Shown here: in pieces, positions 63,687 through 64,000 of the stretch
Numbering within the stretch: position 1 is the stretch's first letter
Layout of the letters: every line of letters starts with the position of its first letter
Source: Apostichopus japonicus
Lineage: Eukaryota; Echinodermata; Holothuroidea; Aspidochirotida; Stichopodidae
Assembly: GCF_037975245.1 (NCBI RefSeq)
Contig: NC_092569.1
Span: forward strand, 26,293,168 to 26,357,167
Direction of reading: 5' to 3'
Length of the DNA stretch: 64,000 nt
Notes under the pieces: generated by a model
What the model was told of the DNA's origin: nothing
Databases searched by the model: none
What the model saw: the letters and a program-made list of their open reading frames with translations, nothing else
Translations under genes and position numbers: made by a program

Positions 63687-63872
63687 TTTGCCTTTGTTGT
63701 TTACTTCCATTGCATTAACATAAAGTCTGTTCAAAGTATCTCTTTCGAGATCCGGCTTTAGGAATCACAAATGATTTCGAGTTGGTTAGCATCATGTTTG
63801 ATCTCTAGAGTAAGACAAAATATGTCACCAAAAACAGAACTAGTATTGTTCGATACAGGTGACAAACGCCTA

Positions 63873-64000
63873 CAGTGGAATTACGACCTTCCTTACCGGT
63901 TTCGAACCTCTGGACATACAATCAGCGTCCATAGCCTAGTGGTTAGGGTGTTCGTGTACAGAGCGGAAGGCCCGTGGTTCGAATCCCGATGGAGGCTGAA
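63873..64000 (+). mobile_element. tRNA-derived SINE, copy 2 (runs off the window)
   Basis: CAGTGGAATTACGACCTTCC, leader, A box TAGCCTAGTGG (about 63933), B box GGTTCGAATCC (63976-63986), then GATGGAGGCTGAA at the edge. Same order as copy 1 at 961-1131, in opposite orientation, with about 10 to 15 percent divergence by eye. Confidence 0.75.

Overview
The window is animal DNA, about two-thirds A+T, with GT-AG introns, tRNA-derived SINEs, several LINE clades, hAT-like and other terminal-inverted-repeat (TIR) DNA transposons, a Ty3/gypsy LTR retrotransposon and many satellites. The repeat set, the fibrinogen-domain lectin-type gene, the poly-G runs and the frequent palindrome TAGGCCTA suggest a marine invertebrate deuterostome, most likely an echinoderm (perhaps a sea cucumber). 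The taxon is inference.

Host genes. One complete gene can be assembled on the minus strand from 57789 down to 7384. Nine coding exons join in frame into a secreted protein of about 385 residues: signal peptide, short Cys-containing linker, a Ser/Thr-rich hinge made of four related small exons (48.2, 46.2, 42.1 and 41.0 kb), and a fibrinogen-related domain (FReD) on three exons (39.3, 22.4 and 7.5 kb). A second gene is glimpsed on the plus strand at 62.7 kb: a signal-peptide first exon with a phase-1 donor that runs out of the window. The two genes are divergent and about 5 kb apart.

Layout. 0-7.4 kb: SINE, a 4-kb TIR transposon with a decayed spliced gene, and a 51-bp minisatellite. 7.7-22.2 kb (last intron): a 44-bp minisatellite split by a hAT relic (perfect 8-bp target duplication), which holds a Rex1/CR1-like LINE; then a 3.2-kb TIR element packed with AGGTCA half-sites. 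22.5-39.2 kb (intron inside the FReD): a tandem array of about 64 copies of a 77-bp unit that is itself a copy of the exon end plus its 5' splice site. This array is interrupted by a 10-kb hAT-like insertion that contains a nearly intact, young gypsy element. 39.4-49 kb: the duplicated hinge exons with insertions that can be dated relative to the duplications. 49-57.7 kb (first intron): LINE relics and TIR elements. 57.8-62.7 kb: intergenic.

Most noteworthy are the exon/splice-donor satellite next to its parent exon, the SGNH-hydrolase-like ORF upstream of gag in the gypsy element (which primes with tRNA-Trp), the amplified hinge exons with compatible phases, and the DR4/DR5/DR1 hormone-response-like clusters spread by internal duplication of one transposon. 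All calls come from reading the sequence; no database search was possible.
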